Shown here: positions 37,763 through 48,333 of the stretch, piece after piece
Position numbering within the stretch: position 1 is the stretch's first letter
How the letters are laid out: each line of letters starts with the position of its first letter
Origin: Streptomyces sp. NBC_00285
Lineage (GTDB): Bacteria; Actinomycetota; Actinomycetes; Streptomycetales; Streptomycetaceae
Direction of reading: 5' to 3'
DNA: 64,000 nt
Assembly (NCBI RefSeq): GCF_036174265.1
Contig: NZ_CP108055.1
Coordinates: 8,308,001-8,372,000 of the forward strand
Made by a program: the position numbers and the translations under genes
The notes under the pieces: generated by a model
Told to the model about the DNA's origin: nothing
The model's input: the letters and a program-made list of their open reading frames with translations, nothing else
Databases searched by the model: none

Positions 37763-39601
37763 TTACTGCCTGGACCAGGCCTGGTTGGTCCCGCCGTTGC
37801 AGGACCACAGGCCGACCTTGCTGCCGTCGGCGGTCGCTTGTCCGCCGACGTCCAGGCATTGGCCGGACGCCTCGCTGACGACCTGGCCGTTGGAGTTCAG
37901 CAGCCATCGCTGGCTGCCGTCACGGGCGGCTTCCGGACTCGTGGTGAGTCCCGAACCTCCCGCAGTCAGATAGCCGTTCACGCCCTTCAGGCGCCCCTTG
38001 GCGTCGTACGACCACACCTGCTCGGACCCGCCCGTGCAGCTGCTGATCGCCGCACCCGAGGCGTTCGCGGTCAGGCACTTGCCGGACTGCTTGCCCTGGA
38101 GCGCACCCGTGACCGCCGAAGTGCCGTGGCCCTTCTGGTCGAGGACGTACGTCGTGATGGACCGGGCCGGCAGGGTCGCCGACGCCGTGCCGCCTTTCAC
38201 CGCGGGCTTCGCCACGTTTGCCCAGCTCTCGGTCGCCGAGGTCCGCACGGCCTTGCTCGCGCGCACCGGCGAACTGCTGTTGAAGTGCAACTGCAGGGCG
38301 GTGTCGGTGGTGTTGTGGTTGTTGGCCACAACCACCCACTTGCCGTGGTCGTCGTACGTCGACACCTCGACGCCGGCCGGGACGCCCGTCACGTTGTGGG
38401 CGACCGAGCCCGGCCGGACGAACTTGCTGTACTGGCCGAGCGCGTAGTAGCGCTTGGTGTAGTACAGGGTCTGGTTGCCGTTGGTCGCGTAGTTCGGGTC
38501 GTAGTAGATCAGGCCGTCGTTCCAGCCCTCGCTGTTCTTCGCGAGGGGGTCGGAGCCGATCTGCTCCGACAGGGCGACCCACCACTGGAACGCCGAGTCG
38601 TGCGCGGTCGCGAAGTCCTTGTAGATGATCCGGGACAGGTTCAGACCACCGTCGATGGTGGGGTCGTACTCCTGCGCCCAGCCCGTGCCGCCGTTGCCGA
38701 AGCAGCAGATCTCCGTGGACCAGGACTGCTTGCCGACCGACTTCGAGGTCTCGTAGACCTTCGCCCGCTGGTCGTCACCCGGGTTGTTGTACGTGTGGTG
38801 GGCGAGCTTGTCGACGTACTGCGCGGTGTCCGGCTGCGAGATCCACTGCGGGAGCTCGGTGTTGAAGCCCACCGTGCTGCTGGACTCGTCCGCGATGATG
38901 CCCGTCCGCTGGTGCCGTGCCTGCTGCTCGGCGCCCAACGCCCGCACGATGTCGTCGCGTTGGTCGACCGGGACCAGCATGCCCTCCTGGCCGCAGTCGG
39001 CGAAGCTGTTCGTCGGCTCGTTGAAGGGGCTGATGTAGTCGATCTTCACGCCCTGCTTGGCGAAGTGGGCCGTGACGTCGGCGACGTACTTCGCGAAGTC
39101 CTGGGTGTTCTCCGCCTTCAGATAACCGCCGCAGCTCAGGCCGTTGGTCTTCCACTGCGCGGGCGCGCTGTTGACGAAGGCGATGAGGTCCTTCACACCG
39201 TACTTGGCGGCGGCGTAGAGGTAGGCGCGGCCCGTCTTGTCCTTGCTCCAGTCGTACGACCCGTCCGCGCGCAGGAAGTCCTCGGGGGCGCGCGGCGCGT
39301 AGGTGACGCCGGTGCCGCCACCGCCGATGTTGTAGCGGTAACTGCTCAGCGCCAGGCCGTCCTTGGAGAACAGCAGCTTGGCGACCCGGGCCTGGACCTT
39401 CGGGTCGAAGTTCTTCAGGTCGTTGACCCACCAGGCGCCCGACGCACCGATGTTGTCGATGGTCTGGGCGGCGTGCGGGGACACTTCGGCAGCCGTGGCG
39501 GTGGCGGCCGAGGCGGGTGGAGCGGATATCAGGGGCCCGGCGACAGCGAACGCGGCTGCGGCTGTCAGCAGGGCCGATCTCCTGCGGTGGGGGTGAGACA
39601 C
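37763..39601 (-). CDS. secreted GH30 endo-beta-1,6-galactanase-like enzyme with ricin-type domain
   Basis: This protein of about 612 residues has a signal (RRRSALLTAAAAFAVAGPLI, cleavage after ASA). A GH30 TIM barrel plus side beta domain runs to about residue 470, and a ricin-type CBM13 follows (GKCLTANASG...QVWSYD, SQRWLLNSNG, NQAWSRQ). The acid/base is about E195 (ISPFNEPTNSF) and the nucleophile E297 (WSTEICCF). The call to beta-1,6-galactanase rests on resemblance to GH30_5-type actinobacterial enzymes and on context. GTG 39601 is chosen because GGAAGGG lies 6 bases upstream; ATG 39607 and ATG 39622 are alternatives. It follows the ROK gene by 47 bases, probably on the same transcript. 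Confidence 0.83.
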   Translation of the reverse strand: MSHPHRRRSALLTAAAAFAVAGPLISAPPASAATATAAEVSPHAAQTIDNIGASGAWWVNDLKNFDPKVQARVAKLLFSKDGLALSSYRYNIGGGGTGVTYAPRAPEDFLRADGSYDWSKDKTGRAYLYAAAKYGVKDLIAFVNSAPAQWKTNGLSCGGYLKAENTQDFAKYVADVTAHFAKQGVKIDYISPFNEPTNSFADCGQEGMLVPVDQRDDIVRALGAEQQARHQRTGIIADESSSTVGFNTELPQWISQPDTAQYVDKLAHHTYNNPGDDQRAKVYETSKSVGKQSWSTEICCFGNGGTGWAQEYDPTIDGGLNLSRIIYKDFATAHDSAFQWWVALSEQIGSDPLAKNSEGWNDGLIYYDPNYATNGNQTLYYTKRYYALGQYSKFVRPGSVAHNVTGVPAGVEVSTYDDHGKWVVVANNHNTTDTALQLHFNSSSPVRASKAVRTSATESWANVAKPAVKGGTASATLPARSITTYVLDQKGHGTSAVTGALQGKQSGKCLTANASGAAISSCTGGSEQVWSYDAKGRLKGVNGYLTAGGSGLTTSPEAARDGSQRWLLNSNGQVVSEASGQCLDVGGQATADGSKVGLWSCNGGTNQAWSRQ

Positions 39602-39648
39602 GTGCATCCCTTCCGTCGTCATGAAGGTGGTGCGGTGCGGTACGGCTC

Positions 39649-40893
39649 CTAGCGTGGGTTGTGGGTCTTCACCCTCGCCGGGGTGGTGCGTTTCGCGGAC
39701 CTCTGCCCGACCGACTGGAGCGCCCCTTCGAGCGCGAACGTCGCCGCACCCAGACACGCCGGGTCCGTGGGGATCGGGGAGAGGACGATCTCGGTGGCCG
39801 CCATCGGCCGGGGCAGCGCGTGCCGGGCGACGGCCTCGCGCACCTCCGCGACCAGGGGCTCGCCCAGGGCGGACGCGACCCAGCTGCTGAGCACGACCAC
39901 CTCGGGGTTCAACAGGTTGACCAGGTGCGCGATGGAGGCGCCCAGATAGCGGGCGGTGTGCCGCACGACCTCCAGCGCCACCGGATCCTGCGTGAGCATC
40001 CCCCGGGCCAGCGCGGCGATCGTCGCCGTCTGGTCACCCGGGTGCAGCAGCTCGCTGTCGGGGTTCAGTTCCCGCAGGTTCAGCATGATCCCGGGCGCGC
40101 CCACGTACGTCTCCACACAGCCGTGGTTGCCGCAGCGGCACAGGCGTCCGTCCAGCACGATCGTGTTGTGGCCCCACTCGCCGGCGCTGTTGGAGACACC
40201 GCGGTGCAGTCCGCCGCCCAGGATCAGCCCGGCGCCCACGCCGGTCCCGAGGGTGACCACCACGGCGTTCCCGCGTCCGCGCGCGGCCCCGAACCAGAGC
40301 TCGGCCACGGCGACCGCGCGCAGCGGGTTGTCCAGGTAGAGGGGGTAGGCGATGTACTCGGAGAGCAGGTCGAGCAGTGGCACGTCGTGCCAGTCCCAGT
40401 TGGGGGCGTACTCCGAGATGCCGGTGGCCCGGTCCACCTGCCCCGGCACGCTCACCCCGACGCCGAGCACCCGGGCGCCCTCGATGCCGGCCTGGGTGAC
40501 CACCGAACCGACGGCGGCGGCGACATGGCCGACCACCTGCTCGGGCAGGCTCTCACCGGGGCGGACGTCCTCCTCGGCGCGGGCCAGGACGTTCAGCCCG
40601 AGGTCGAACAGCTCGACATGGACGTAGGTCTCCGCGATGTCGACGCCGATCAGCGCGCCCCCCGACGCGTTGACGGCCACAAGCCCCCGGGGGCGCCCGC
40701 CGGCCGACTCCTCGAACCCGACCTCCGTGATCATGCGGAGGTCGAGCAGCTCGCCCACCAGCGTGGCGACGGTGGCCAGGCTCAGCCCGGTGGCCGCCGC
40801 CAGCTCCTGCCGGGAGGTGGGCGACTCGGCGATGATCTGGCGCAGCACCTCGTAGCGGTTCGCGGTGCGGATGTCGCGTGAAGTGCGCTTCAT
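39649..40893 (-). CDS. ROK family transcriptional regulator
   Basis: This protein of about 414 residues has an N-terminal winged helix (NRYEVLRQIIAESPTSRQELAAATGLSLATVATLV) and a ROK sugar-kinase-like domain. The latter includes LIGVDIAETYVHVELFDLG, GVGVSVPGQVD, the zinc motif CRCGNHGCVE and GEWGHNTI with the catalytic-type EWGH. It probably represses the galactan module and responds to galactose or an oligosaccharide. ATG 40893 has a G-rich ribosome site. A 16-base motif at 40976-40991, repeated before the ABC operon, is a candidate binding site. Confidence 0.9.
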   Translation of the reverse strand: MKRTSRDIRTANRYEVLRQIIAESPTSRQELAAATGLSLATVATLVGELLDLRMITEVGFEESAGGRPRGLVAVNASGGALIGVDIAETYVHVELFDLGLNVLARAEEDVRPGESLPEQVVGHVAAAVGSVVTQAGIEGARVLGVGVSVPGQVDRATGISEYAPNWDWHDVPLLDLLSEYIAYPLYLDNPLRAVAVAELWFGAARGRGNAVVVTLGTGVGAGLILGGGLHRGVSNSAGEWGHNTIVLDGRLCRCGNHGCVETYVGAPGIMLNLRELNPDSELLHPGDQTATIAALARGMLTQDPVALEVVRHTARYLGASIAHLVNLLNPEVVVLSSWVASALGEPLVAEVREAVARHALPRPMAATEIVLSPIPTDPACLGAATFALEGALQSVGQRSAKRTTPARVKTHNPR

Positions 40894-40975
40894 CGGTGCC
40901 GACCCCCATCCCTTCAGCTCATGCCGGGACGACAGTGGCACCGGCGCGGCGCAAGGCTATGGGCTGCGAGGGACT

Positions 40976-40991
40976 TTCGACAAGGGGTTAG
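40976..40991. promoter_or_regulatory. shared ROK-type operator candidate upstream of its own gene
   Basis: TTCGACAAGGGGTTAG, 83 bases upstream of the ROK start, is the near-twin of the site at 37645-37660. GGAAAGGGGCTTTATAAAG follows immediately. The repeat before two functionally linked transcription units supports a common regulator. Confidence 0.6.
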
Positions 40992-41020
40992 GAAAGGGGC
41001 TTTATAAAGTCGGTCGACAG

Positions 41021-43423
<2,403 letters not shown>

Positions 43424-43452
43424 TCACGGGCACCTCGGTAGCCTGCCCGGTC

Positions 43453-44127
43453 ATGAGCCCCGAACCGCTTCCCGCCGCGCTCCCGCAGACCGAGCTGACC
43501 CGGCATCGCCGCCTGCGCGACCAGGGCAGCCTGCACCGGGCGGACCTGGAGGCGATCCTCGACGCCGGTTTCGTCTGCCATCTGGGGATCGTGGTCGAAG
43601 GGCGGCCGCTGGTCGTGCCCACGGTGTACGGGCGGGACGAGCGGCAGCTCTATCTGCACGGCTCGGTGGCCAGCCGCAGTCTCGCGGGCGGTACGCCGGT
43701 CTGTGTCACGGTCACCCATGTCGACGGGCTGGTGCTCGCGCGGTCCGTCTTCGAGCACGGCGTCAACTACCGCAGCGCCGTGATCCACGGCGAGGCCCGC
43801 AAAGTGACCGACCCCGAGGAGAAACTGACGGGCCTGCGCCTGCTGACCGACCACGCGGCACCCGGGCAGTGGTCGTACGCGCGCGAGCCGAGCCGTAAGG
43901 AACTGGCCGCCACCACTCTGCTCGCCCTGCCCCTCGACGAGGCCTCCGTCAAGATCCGCACCGGTGCGCCCGACGACGGCGACGGACCCGACGCTGAGCT
44001 GGGGCTGTGGGCCGGTGTGCTTCCGCTCACGTCCGTGTGGGGCGCGCCCGTTCCGGACCCCCTGCTGCCTCCGAAAACGCCCGTGCCGCCTCATATCGGG
44101 CGCCGTGAGGGGACCCGGCACGGGTGA
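43453..44127 (+). CDS. pyridoxamine 5'-phosphate oxidase-like flavin-binding protein
   Basis: This 224-residue split-barrel protein has the pattern DAGFVCHLGIVVEGRPLVVPTVYGRDERQLYLHGS, then FEHGVNYRSAVIHGEARKV. This is the flavin-nucleotide-binding (NimA-like, pfam12900) subgroup rather than true PdxH. Members bind FMN, F420 or heme. The weak ribosome site makes ATG 43453 less certain. It precedes the radical SAM gene by 63 bases on the same strand, but the long gap leaves operon status open. Confidence 0.82.
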   Translation: MSPEPLPAALPQTELTRHRRLRDQGSLHRADLEAILDAGFVCHLGIVVEGRPLVVPTVYGRDERQLYLHGSVASRSLAGGTPVCVTVTHVDGLVLARSVFEHGVNYRSAVIHGEARKVTDPEEKLTGLRLLTDHAAPGQWSYAREPSRKELAATTLLALPLDEASVKIRTGAPDDGDGPDAELGLWAGVLPLTSVWGAPVPDPLLPPKTPVPPHIGRREGTRHG

Positions 44128-44190
44128 TGTCGGTGCGAGGGCATACCGTGAGGAGTCGGTCGTACGTCTGAGCCGGGAGGAGAACACGGG

Positions 44191-45510
44191 ATGGGCAGCC
44201 GTACCGCGCTGGTCGAGGATCTGATGGAGCGGTTCCCGCAGGTACCGCGGGAAGCCGTCTTCAAAGAGGACCTGCTGCGGGGTGGTCTGGCCTTCGACCC
44301 CTCTGCCCTCAGCGACAACGAGTCGGGTGAGGTGAAGCCGAAGTCCTACTTCATCTTCTCCTTCGACCACGGCACCCTGCCGGAGCTGGGAGAGGCCGCG
44401 CTGCGGCGCCCGCCGGAGGAGATCATCCTCACGGGCGGGCCGTACGACCTGCGGCGGACCGTGGTGTCGGTGCGGGTCAACCCGTCCTCGCCGTACCGCG
44501 TCGCCGCCGACGAGGAGGGGCTGCTCGGTCTCTACCTCGACGGCAAGCGGATCGCCGACGTGGGTGTGCCGCCGATGCCGGAGTACTACCGGCACAAGCT
44601 CTCCAACGGGAAGTCCGTCATGGAGGTCGCCCCGACCATCCAGTGGGGCTACCTCGTCTACCTGACCGTCTTCCGGGTCTGCCAGTACTTCGGCGCCAAG
44701 GAGGAGTGCCAGTACTGCGACATCAACCACAACTGGCGCCAGCAGAAGGCGGCCGGGCGGCCGTACACCGGCGTCAAGGACGTCGACGAGGTCCTCGAAG
44801 CCCTGGAGATCATCGACCGGTACGACACCGCCAAGACGTCCACCGCCTACACCCTCACCGGCGGCGCGATCACCTCGAAGCTCCAGGGCCGCGACGAGGC
44901 CGACTTCTACGGTCTCTACGCCAAGGCCATCGAGGAGCACTTCCCGGGCCGGTGGATCGGCAAGGTCGTGGCGCAGGCGCTGCCGCGCGACGACGTGCAG
45001 CGGTTCAAGGACTACGGCGTGCAGATCTACCACCCCAACTACGAGGTGTGGGACGAGTACCTCTTCAAGATGTTCTGCCCGGGCAAGGAGCGGTACGTCG
45101 GCCGGGACGAGTGGCACAAGCGCATCCTGGACTCGGCCGAGGTGTTCGGCGCGCGCAACGTCATCCCCAACTTCGTGGCGGGCGTGGAGATGGCGGAGCC
45201 CTTCGGCTTCAAGACGGTCGACGAGGCCATCGCCTCCACCACCGAGGGCCTGCGCTTCTTCATGTCCCAGGGCATCACGCCCCGCTTCACCACCTGGTGC
45301 CCCGAGCCGACGACCCCGCTCGGCAAGGCCAACCCGCAGGGCGCGCCGCTGGAGTACCACATCCGGCTCCTCCAGGCGTATCGCCAGACCATGGACGACT
45401 TCGGGCTGGCCTTCCCGCCCGGATACGGCCCGCCCGGACCGGGCCGTGCCGTCTTCTCCGTGAGCTCCTTCATGGACAGCCTTCCGGCGCAGGAGCCGGT
45501 CGAGATCTGA
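44191..45510 (+). CDS. radical SAM protein with atypical CX8CX2C motif
   Basis: This 439-residue protein, translated from ATG 44191 with GGGAGGAG eight bases upstream, has a radical SAM-like barrel. The likely cluster cysteines are C164, C173 and C176 (CQYFGAKEECQYCDIN). The family's usual spacing is CX3CX2C, but the following aromatic and INHNW context and the later LTGGAITSK (the GGE-like SAM segment) and IPNFVAGVEMAEPFGF support membership. The first 150 residues form a separate N-terminal domain. No peptide precursor or obvious substrate gene is next to it, so the reaction is unknown. Confidence 0.78.
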   Translation: MGSRTALVEDLMERFPQVPREAVFKEDLLRGGLAFDPSALSDNESGEVKPKSYFIFSFDHGTLPELGEAALRRPPEEIILTGGPYDLRRTVVSVRVNPSSPYRVAADEEGLLGLYLDGKRIADVGVPPMPEYYRHKLSNGKSVMEVAPTIQWGYLVYLTVFRVCQYFGAKEECQYCDINHNWRQQKAAGRPYTGVKDVDEVLEALEIIDRYDTAKTSTAYTLTGGAITSKLQGRDEADFYGLYAKAIEEHFPGRWIGKVVAQALPRDDVQRFKDYGVQIYHPNYEVWDEYLFKMFCPGKERYVGRDEWHKRILDSAEVFGARNVIPNFVAGVEMAEPFGFKTVDEAIASTTEGLRFFMSQGITPRFTTWCPEPTTPLGKANPQGAPLEYHIRLLQAYRQTMDDFGLAFPPGYGPPGPGRAVFSVSSFMDSLPAQEPVEI

Positions 45511-45546
45511 CCCGCTCGGCGGCCGGCTCCGGACGGCCGCCGAGGT

Positions 45547-45583
45547 CACTCGAACCCGCGCGACGCCACTCGAACCCGCGCGA
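45547..45583. repeat. 20-bp tandem repeat in intergenic region
   Basis: CACTCGAACCCGCGCGA occurs at 45547-45563 and again exactly at 45567-45583, a period of 20 bases. A degenerate third copy (AGTCACTTGAAGTCACCCGAAG) follows. The repeat is not within a coding frame that I accept; its role is unknown. Confidence 0.7.
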
Positions 45584-45605
45584 AGTCACTTGAAGTCACC
45601 CGAAG

Positions 45606-45949
45606 CCGCGTGGATTTGGCCTGTGCCGACCGCGTCGGCCTCGGCCGGGGGTCGACTGCCGGAACACCTCACGGCCGGTCGTACGACACTGCGGCCCGAA
45701 CCCCGTCTCGTGTGACGGCTGGTTCCTGTGGGGCTGAATTGATACGTTCCGGCTTCCGGTCCGTACTGAAGGGCGTAACTCCGCGCAGCATTGTGCCGTG
45801 GGCAGTGGACCGAACCCACGGTAACCGATTTGAATGGCCTGCTTGTCAGTTGTGTGGGAGACGTGAAAGGGTCCTGTCCTGCCGCGAGGTTCCCCCCCAA
45901 CTCCTTAGCCAGTATGGCGAGTTGACGTCGCTTTCGATGCAGGAGACCC
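45606..45949. other. non-coding stretch before the CBM2 membrane protein
   Basis: About 340 bases lack a credible gene. The region contains A/T-richer patches (GAATTGATACGTTCC near 45734-45748), which could hold a promoter for the gene at 45950, and an AGGAGA ribosome site at its end. No tRNA or strong hairpin was recognised. Confidence 0.5.
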
Positions 45950-47428
45950 ATGCCCGACCTGCCGACCCCCCAGGACGCCGCCGAGGCCGCGCTGTTCTCC
46001 GAGTGCTGGGATGCCGTGCTGTCGTACGCCGATCTGTGCACGGCCGGCTCCACCGCCGCCACGGAACTGGCCACGGAGGCGTTCTCCCGAGGGATGCACG
46101 AGGTCCGGGACGCGGAGGCCACCGTCCGCGGTGCCGGCCGCCGTCCGGTCCGGCTGCCTCGGATACCCCTGCTGCTGACCGCCGTTCGCGCCATGGCGTC
46201 GGAGTGGGAGGTAGATGGTCTGGGCCACCGGCTCGACCCCGACCTGCGGCTCTGGCTCAACTCCGACAAGGCCGCCCGGTACACCGGCCCGCCGCTCCAG
46301 CGGCCGATCGCGCTGCGCGGACTGCGTGACCTGCAGGCGGCGGACGCCGAACTGCTGTGGATGGCCGAGGTGGAGGCGCTGCCCCCGGGCGTGGTGGCCC
46401 GCCGGCTCGGCCTCGACCCGGCCACCGTCGGTGACGAACTCGCAGAGGTACGCGGCCTGTTCCGGGACCGCAGCCACCGCAACCATCTCGACACGCCGAT
46501 GGACGCGCAGTGCCGCAGCTATGCCCGGCTGCTGGACGCGGTCACCCGGTCCACCTCCGGAGAGACGCCGAACGACCTCTCCCGTCACCTCGCGCGCTGC
46601 GTGGAGTGCGCGGAGGCCGCCGCCTGCCTCCGGCTGCACGGCGGCGGACTGCCCGCGGCCCTCTCCGGCGGGGTGATCGGCTGGGGCGGTCTCGCCTATC
46701 TGGAGCGTCGCCGCCGGGCCGCCGAGGTACGCCTGGGTGCCGGCCGTCCGGCGGCCCTGGAGGGCGGGCCCACGGACCCCGACGCGCACAAGGCGAAGGT
46801 CGTACGCAACGGGCTGCTCGTCGCGGCCGTCCTCGTCTCCGCGCTCGCCCTCGCCGTCTCGATGATGCCGGGCGACGACATGGACGGCCACGTGGCCAAG
46901 CCTGGCGTCGCGACCACCGCCGAGGGCCTTCCGGTGTCCAACCCCGGCGCGGGCGTCCCCGCCGCCACCTCGCGGGCGCCGAGTTCGGCGAAGTCCTCGC
47001 AGGCCACCGCGGCGAACCCTTCCGAGTCCACGGAGGCGAAGAACCCCGACCCCGAACCCCAGGGCACCACCTCCGCCGGCGTCGGGGAACCGGAGCCCGG
47101 CGAGAGCGCCGCACCGTCCTGCACGGTCGAGTACACCCTCGTCAAGCAGTGGCCCGACGGCTTCCAGGGCGCCGTCACCGTCACCACCGCTCAGGCCCTC
47201 GACGACTGGCAGGTCGTCTGGTCCTTCAAGGACGGCCAGAAGGTGACGCAGATGTGGGACGCGAGCTTCACCCAGAGCGGCACGAAGGTCACGGCGACGG
47301 CCGCCGACTACAACCAGTCGGTTCCCGCGAACGGTTCACTCTCCCTCGGTTTCCTCGCCTCCTGGCAGAGCAAGAACACACCGGCCTACGACTTCTCCCT
47401 CAACGGCCACGAGTGCGCCAAGTCCTGA
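45950..47428 (+). CDS. membrane protein joining sigma-like, zinc anti-sigma-like and cellulose-binding (CBM2) domains
   Basis: This 492-residue protein is modular. Residues about 12-190 look like a degenerate sigma-70-type unit, ending in a region-4-like HTH (AELLWMAEVEALPPGVVARRLGLDPATVGDEL). Residues about 205-230 carry HLARCVECAEAAAC, an HxxxCxxC zinc motif as in ZAS anti-sigma factors. One membrane helix spans about 286-305 (GLLVAAVLVSALALAVSMM), then a Ser/Pro/Thr linker to about 385. A C-terminal CBM2 follows with the expected aromatic residues (QWPDGF, LDDWQVVW, MWDASF, SWQSK) and terminal cysteines. The topology places CBM2 outside and the HTH inside. A cellulose-responsive regulator is a reasonable guess, not shown. 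Confidence 0.8.
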   Translation: MPDLPTPQDAAEAALFSECWDAVLSYADLCTAGSTAATELATEAFSRGMHEVRDAEATVRGAGRRPVRLPRIPLLLTAVRAMASEWEVDGLGHRLDPDLRLWLNSDKAARYTGPPLQRPIALRGLRDLQAADAELLWMAEVEALPPGVVARRLGLDPATVGDELAEVRGLFRDRSHRNHLDTPMDAQCRSYARLLDAVTRSTSGETPNDLSRHLARCVECAEAAACLRLHGGGLPAALSGGVIGWGGLAYLERRRRAAEVRLGAGRPAALEGGPTDPDAHKAKVVRNGLLVAAVLVSALALAVSMMPGDDMDGHVAKPGVATTAEGLPVSNPGAGVPAATSRAPSSAKSSQATAANPSESTEAKNPDPEPQGTTSAGVGEPEPGESAAPSCTVEYTLVKQWPDGFQGAVTVTTAQALDDWQVVWSFKDGQKVTQMWDASFTQSGTKVTATAADYNQSVPANGSLSLGFLASWQSKNTPAYDFSLNGHECAKS

Positions 47429-47474
47429 CGCGCACCGCCGGGTGCGGCCGGGCCTGCTTCGGCTGCACCCGCTC

Positions 47475-47510
47475 AGGGGCGCGGGGCTCCGCCGCGGGGC
47501 GCGACCGGGC
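47475..47510. repeat. Streptomyces-type GC-rich intergenic repeat
   Basis: AGGGGCGCGGGGCTCCGCCG followed by CGGGGCGCGACCGG matches the GGGGCGCGGGG...GCGCGACC element found repeatedly after genes in many Streptomyces. It lies between two convergent genes and folds into GC-rich hairpins, so it may act as a bidirectional terminator. Confidence 0.55.
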
Positions 47511-47535
47511 CCGCACCCGCCGAACCGCCCCGCCC

Positions 47536-48243
47536 CTACTGCGCCGCCCACAGCCCCCGCACATGACCGATGTGCCGGGTCATCACCTCCCGCACCGCCT
47601 CCTCGTCGCGGGCGACCAACGCGTCGAGGAGTTCGAGGTGTTCCTCGGCGGAGGCCAGGAGGCGGCCGGACTTCACCAGGGGGGTGAGGCCGTACAGGCG
47701 GGAGCGTTTGCGGAGGTCGCCGACCACCTCGACCAGGTGGGCGTTGCCCGCGAGGGCGAGCAGGCCGAGGTGGAAGCGGGTGTCGGCCTCGACGTACGCG
47801 ATCAGGTCGCCGGACACCGCAGCCTGGACGATCTCCCGGGCGGCCGGCCGCAACGCCTCCAGGGAGATCGGGTCGGCGGTCGCGGCCAACTCCACCACGG
47901 TGGGGATCTCGATGAGCGAGCGGATGTGGGTGTACTCGTCGAGCTGCTTCTCGGAGACCGCGGTGACCCGGAACCCCTTGTTGGGCACGGTGTCGACCAG
48001 GCCCTCCTTCGCGAGGTCGAGCATGGCCTCGCGGACGGGCGTCGCCGAGACGCCGAAGCGGGCGGCCAGCGCGGGCGCCGAGTGCACCTGCCCCGGCAGC
48101 AGTTCGCCCGCGATCAGCGCGGCCCGCAGGGCGTCGGCGACCCGCTCCCGGTAGCTGCTCTTCTTGCCGCCCAGGACGGGCAGGACGGGAGCGCAGGCTG
48201 GGGCGGCGCCGGCGGGGGCGCTGGATCGCTGGGCGGCGGCCAT
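47536..48243 (-). CDS. GntR family regulator (FCD domain) of the hydroxyproline operon
   Basis: This 235-residue FadR-type GntR regulator has a winged helix (YRERVADALRAALIAGELLPG, SAPALAARFGVSATPVREAMLDLAKEGLV) and an all-helical FCD ligand domain with the usual metal-site residues (YVEADTRFHLGLLALAGN, MTRHIGHVRG). ATG 48243 has AAGGAG 8 bases upstream. It is the last gene after the 4-hydroxyproline epimerase on the same strand. A perfect palindrome TGTCACGTGACA lies 36 bases upstream of its start, and TGTCACA recurs at two other points of the operon, suggesting it controls them all. Confidence 0.9.
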   Translation of the reverse strand: MAAAQRSSAPAGAAPACAPVLPVLGGKKSSYRERVADALRAALIAGELLPGQVHSAPALAARFGVSATPVREAMLDLAKEGLVDTVPNKGFRVTAVSEKQLDEYTHIRSLIEIPTVVELAATADPISLEALRPAAREIVQAAVSGDLIAYVEADTRFHLGLLALAGNAHLVEVVGDLRKRSRLYGLTPLVKSGRLLASAEEHLELLDALVARDEEAVREVMTRHIGHVRGLWAAQ

Positions 48244-48278
48244 GAGGGGATCTCCTTGTGGTGCAGTGCCGCGTGCAA

Positions 48279-48290
48279 TGTCACGTGACA
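48279..48290. promoter_or_regulatory. GntR operator candidate (TGTCACGTGACA)
   Basis: A perfect 12-bp palindrome upstream of the GntR gene. The half-site TGTCAC also occurs at 53167-53173 and, inverted, at 50295-50301. Confidence 0.62.
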
Positions 48291-48333
48291 CCGGGCGTTG
48301 TCCTCGTCGCATTGTCCTCGTCCCCTACGAGGT

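Noticed and set aside
37682..39652. 656-codon open frame opposite the GH30 gene
   Set aside because: It is a shadow of the GH30/CBM13 coding sequence with no start signal or domain.
44191..45510. Radical SAM gene as part of a RiPP or antibiotic cluster
   Set aside because: No precursor peptide, cyclase, protease or transporter is adjacent, and the neighbours are metabolic or regulatory.
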